DNA of 64,000 bases, from positions 1,426,001 to 1,490,000 of the forward strand of contig JAJHTX010000011.1 of NCBI GenBank assembly GCA_032164295.1, given 5' to 3'. Position 1 is the first letter of the stretch. Every line of letters begins with the position of its first letter. Origin of the DNA: Inonotus obliquus (Eukaryota > Basidiomycota > Agaricomycetes > Hymenochaetales > Hymenochaetaceae). Positions 61,028-64,000 of this stretch are shown here, piece by piece. The notes beneath the pieces were generated by a model that was not told the DNA's origin, ran no database searches, and saw only the letters and a program-made list of their open reading frames with translations. A program made the translations under genes and the position numbers.

Positions 61028-61306
61028 CCTACTACGACCGCTACCAGCCTCAAAACCCATATTGTCCAACATACGACGGACCAGGAATCAGAACACTCAC
61101 AGAGGAGATACCATGGAGTCATCAAGTTGATTCAACCATCGCGTGTGCTGTTACAGGCTATTACCGGGAAAGATCATGAATGAAGATATTCCACTAATGG
61201 TGTTCCCCAAGGGATCTGTGTATTCGCCTACACCGGAGAAGTTATGGGTGCCCTCGGTCAGGTGAAACATGCGAGTTTAGTGTGTTGAGGAAGGTGATTG
61301 TTTAGT
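61028..61306 (+). pseudogene. Broken copy of FYV10 3' end (beside NLR-D)
   Basis: Aligns by eye with FYV10 54306-54600, including bases for YDGPGI, EEIPWSH, STIACAVTG, IMNED, VFPKGSVYS and the end GAGTTTAGTGTGTTGAGGAAGG. A small insertion in the CAVTG/GKIMNED region shifts the frame, and part of the segment before the last Cys pair is lost. The 3' flank also matches that of FYV10. Only the RING-Gid tail is present. Confidence 0.82.
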
Positions 61307-61979
61307 GATGCATAGATTTGTGGACACTTCCTTTGCTCCGTTTTTTATTCCACTTCTTGATTTCCTCTGGTTCACAACTTGCGTGTGTATGTCTTTTATG
61401 TTGTACACTCGTTTTTGTCATACTTGCAACCTTCGAAAAGCATTGTAGAATAGAAAAGCATTGTAATTCTCATCATAAGCAAATCGTTCACTATGAAAAC
61501 TTGAAATTTAGCTCGAACTCGAGGCTTCGCACTGTCATCAAAAGGTAAACTCAACACGCTTGGCTTGGTTGCTTGTAAGTAAGGAAATGGTTGCCATCTA
61601 CGTCACGGTGTTGTCATCTCATTGGGTACGAGATACATACTGTACGAAAGCTGTTTTGAGTAAACTCGGAGTAGTCCACTTGGCATTAGAAACGATGATA
61701 TCCGCAACTATACTTAGTTTTGTGACTAGGTATACGACGAGGATAAACGGCCTCCAGTGCTCCGTGATGGTTACGTGTCTTCTCAAGAGACTAGGATGTG
61801 CCATTGGACATTTGAAATACGTCGACGAAAGAAGTCTTTTCCCTGGATCTTGCTCATACAGAATTAAACGGAGGAGGTTATAAGTCTTTGCTCAATAGAC
61901 ATTACGGACACCGTTGTATTCTAACAAAACCGTATGCACAAAGTTCTACACAAACAGAGCGAATCCTAAGGAGCTTCGT
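61307..61979. other. 3' flank of NLR-D, copied from the FYV10/NLR-C interval
   Basis: Related along most of its length to 54601-55332, which lies between intact FYV10 and NLR-C. No gene was seen. Confidence 0.6.
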
Positions 61980-64000
61980 TTAGTCCCCGTCTGACTGCCT
62001 AAAGCAATCCGTCCATCGGTTCCCGATAGCTGCATTCGCGAAATCAATCTTGGTCGAAAATTCGCAGCTGAGAATGAGCGTGTTGCGAGGGCTCCAGAGT
62101 GTCCGCCGAAGGTCAGGAGGAATCCATAACAGTAGGTCATAGTCGGAATCATCGATATCACTACCCTCAGCGCCTTCACTACCATCATCCGCACTCATGA
62201 GTGTGGACTCTATCTCTTCCGTATAGCCAATGCAGCGCATCCATCCATCATTGCACAACTCCCAATCCGACACGTCCCCCTCACTAGATGAAACAGACTC
62301 AGCAAGGTCACTATTTCCATGCTTTGCTAGGTCCGATACGTCCCAGACCCTAATCGTGCTATCCGAGGAACCTGAAACGAGTCTCGTACCACCGAGGGAC
62401 AGTGCCAGGGAGGTTATGTAGCTCGAATGGCCTAGGAGCACGCAGATGGGCTGACCGCTCTTCACGTTCCACACTTGTATCGTGCTGTCGTCGGAGCCCG
62501 AAGCAACATGCGACCCATCAGGCAAGAAAACAACAGAGTTAACACTACCCTTGTGTTCCTTGAAAGGATCATAGACGACTTGTTCAGTCCTTACGTCATG
62601 GACGAGCACGGTTCCGTTTAACGAGCCAGAAGCAAGTAGCGTGCTGTCCGGTGAGAAGGAGACGCAGCATACAGAATCTGTGTGCCCTCTCAACGGTTCA
62701 GAGTTCATCACCCAAGTACTGGTGTCCCAGACTATAACCCTTCCATCCATCGAACCCGATGCTAGTAGCTTGCCGTCGTGTGAATAAGCGAGTGACCTGA
62801 CATTACCCGAGTGACCGGGCAGCGGACCAATACGCGCGTCCATCGCAACATCCCATACGCTGATCGTGCCATCCGAGGAGCCAGATACGACTTTGGTACC
62901 ATCTGGAGATACCGCAATGCAAAGGATACCGCGTGCATTCCCCTCGATGGGATCAAGAACTAGTTCTCCTGTCGAGCCATCCCTTATCCAAATCGTTCCG
63001 TTCCATGAGGCCGAGATGAGTCGCGAACTGTCCGGGGTGAATGATACGCATCTGACCGATTCCAAATGTCCTACAAGAGGTCTGACCATCACATCGCCAC
63101 TCAGAGCGTCCCAAATTATAATCGAATCATCGTCGGATGCGGACGCAATGCGACCTCCATCGCCAGAGATTGAAACGGAATTGACTGGGCCTATATGCCT
63201 TTCTTGCTTCCGGGGAGTGACTGTGCCACTTATAGCATCCCAGACTCTCACAGTGCAGTCGTCTGAGCCTGAAACGATGTATTTTCCGTCATGAGAAAAC
63301 GCGACGCAATAGATGAGGCCACTGTGACCCTCCAAAGGACCTGAGACGATCTCTCCGCTGAGTGCATCCCAGACTATCATTGTTCTATCATCTGATCCGG
63401 AGACGATGCGGGTACCACAAGGCGAGTATCCAATAGACGTGACGGGGAGTGTGTGCCCTTCTAAAACAGAAACAGCACTTCCCACTTCCGAATCCCAAAT
63501 CGTCACTCCCACATCGGATCCCGAGACGACATGACTGCCATCAGGTGAGAATCCGACAGAGAAGACCTGAGACACGTTTACAAATGGTGCAAGAGCGAGT
63601 TCTCCGCTGTTCACGTTCCATACCCGCACCGTCTCGTCAAACGAGCCTGAGACGAGTCGAGTGCTGTCGGGAGAAAAGGCCAGTGATGTCACTCGAATTG
63701 TATGGCCGGTCAAATGCGATCGAATTCTTCCATCTGAGGCATCCCAGATAATGATTGTTTCGTCATCCGATCCCGAAGCGAACATCGTTCCATCTGGCGA
63801 GGTAGCAACTGCCCATACACTGTCAGAATGACCCTTGAGTGGACCGAGAACCACGCCGCCATTCTGAGCGCTCCAGACAGTCACAGTGCCGTCCTCGGTG
63901 CCTGACACGAGTCGCTCCCCATCACGGAAGAAACTGACAGACCAAACCATGTCCGAATGCTGGATACAAGATTGGAGTGTCTCTTCCCCACTGTCGAGAT
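61980..64000 (-). CDS. NLR-D: WD40 part of a fourth NACHT/WD40 paralogue, 5' part outside
   Basis: The frame is open from the window edge (64000) to TAA at 61982..61980. The visible last-exon part matches WD repeats 1 (end) to 14 of NLR-A, repeat by repeat, and the tail LLWIPPDLRRTL. No stop or frameshift is seen. Between repeat 14 and the tail it has an extra acidic insertion of about 35 residues (containing SADDGSEGAEGSDIDDSDYD) absent from A, B and C. The C2, helical and NACHT parts should lie just beyond the right edge; that is inferred from the paralogues. The first in-frame ATG at 63950 is internal, not the true start. Confidence 0.85.
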   Translation of the reverse strand, partial: LDSGEETLQSCIQHSDMVWSVSFFRDGERLVSGTEDGTVTVWSAQNGGVVLGPLKGHSDSVWAVATSPDGTMFASGSDDETIIIWDASDGRIRSHLTGHTIRVTSLAFSPDSTRLVSGSFDETVRVWNVNSGELALAPFVNVSQVFSVGFSPDGSHVVSGSDVGVTIWDSEVGSAVSVLEGHTLPVTSIGYSPCGTRIVSGSDDRTMIVWDALSGEIVSGPLEGHSGLIYCVAFSHDGKYIVSGSDDCTVRVWDAISGTVTPRKQERHIGPVNSVSISGDGGRIASASDDDSIIIWDALSGDVMVRPLVGHLESVRCVSFTPDSSRLISASWNGTIWIRDGSTGELVLDPIEGNARGILCIAVSPDGTKVVSGSSDGTISVWDVAMDARIGPLPGHSGNVRSLAYSHDGKLLASGSMDGRVIVWDTSTWVMNSEPLRGHTDSVCCVSFSPDSTLLASGSLNGTVLVHDVRTEQVVYDPFKEHKGSVNSVVFLPDGSHVASGSDDSTIQVWNVKSGQPICVLLGHSSYITSLALSLGGTRLVSGSSDSTIRVWDVSDLAKHGNSDLAESVSSSEGDVSDWELCNDGWMRCIGYTEEIESTLMSADDGSEGAEGSDIDDSDYDLLLWIPPDLRRTLWSPRNTLILSCEFSTKIDFANAAIGNRWTDCFRQSDGD

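Noticed and set aside
1..64000. CRISPR arrays, tRNA or rRNA genes, transposases and terminal inverted repeats
   Set aside because: Looked for on both strands by eye; no convincing candidate. Old or short elements could be missed without a search.

Overview
The window looks like nuclear DNA of a basidiomycete, probably an agaricomycete. Genes are cut by many short GT-AG introns (mostly 45-80 bases), lie close together on both strands, and encode families typical of these fungi. All exon models were read by eye. Each has in-frame splice joins and lengths that sum to whole codons. No tRNA, rRNA, CRISPR array or transposase was seen.

Left part (1-36 kb) is mostly conserved housekeeping genes: the 3' end of a GH5 exo-beta-1,3-glucanase; an MFS sugar/lactose transporter; a Zn(II)2Cys6 regulator; a 4.2 kb gene-poor stretch; the mitochondrial p32/MAM33 protein; a Ser-rich protein with a possible eIF4E-binding motif; RNA polymerase III subunit RPC31; a secreted GH16 glucanase; the mRNA export adaptor YRA1, with a 678-base intron; the CCR4-NOT subunit CAF40/CNOT9; the 2-oxoglutarate dehydrogenase E2 subunit KGD2; a patch of mixed tandem repeats; an unrecognised 380-residue protein; a perilipin-like lipid droplet protein; and a 17-exon CORVET-type VPS3/TGFBRAP1 gene.

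Right part (36.7-64 kb) is a cluster of four paralogous fungal NLR-type STAND genes. Each has a short first exon, a C2-like domain, a helical region, a NACHT NTPase and up to 14 WD40 repeats. NLR-A and NLR-B point right; NLR-C and NLR-D point left. Between them lie two ordinary genes sharing a promoter: cystathionine gamma-synthase and FYV10/MAEA, a GID ubiquitin-ligase subunit. A appears intact. B has a frameshifting deletion and has lost its TATA box. C has one in-frame TGA. D runs off the window.

The flanks record how the cluster formed. The last ~0.3 kb of FYV10 coding sequence recurs as broken copies beside A and D, and FYV10 3'-flank sequence sits beside all four NLRs. This suggests that the FYV10/NLR-C locus is the source, and that an NLR unit carrying the FYV10 tail was copied out, partly in inverted orientation. 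Parts of A and C are nearly identical including an intron, so later gene conversion is likely. This is a birth-and-death NLR locus of the kind linked to non-self recognition in fungi; the function itself is inferred, not shown.
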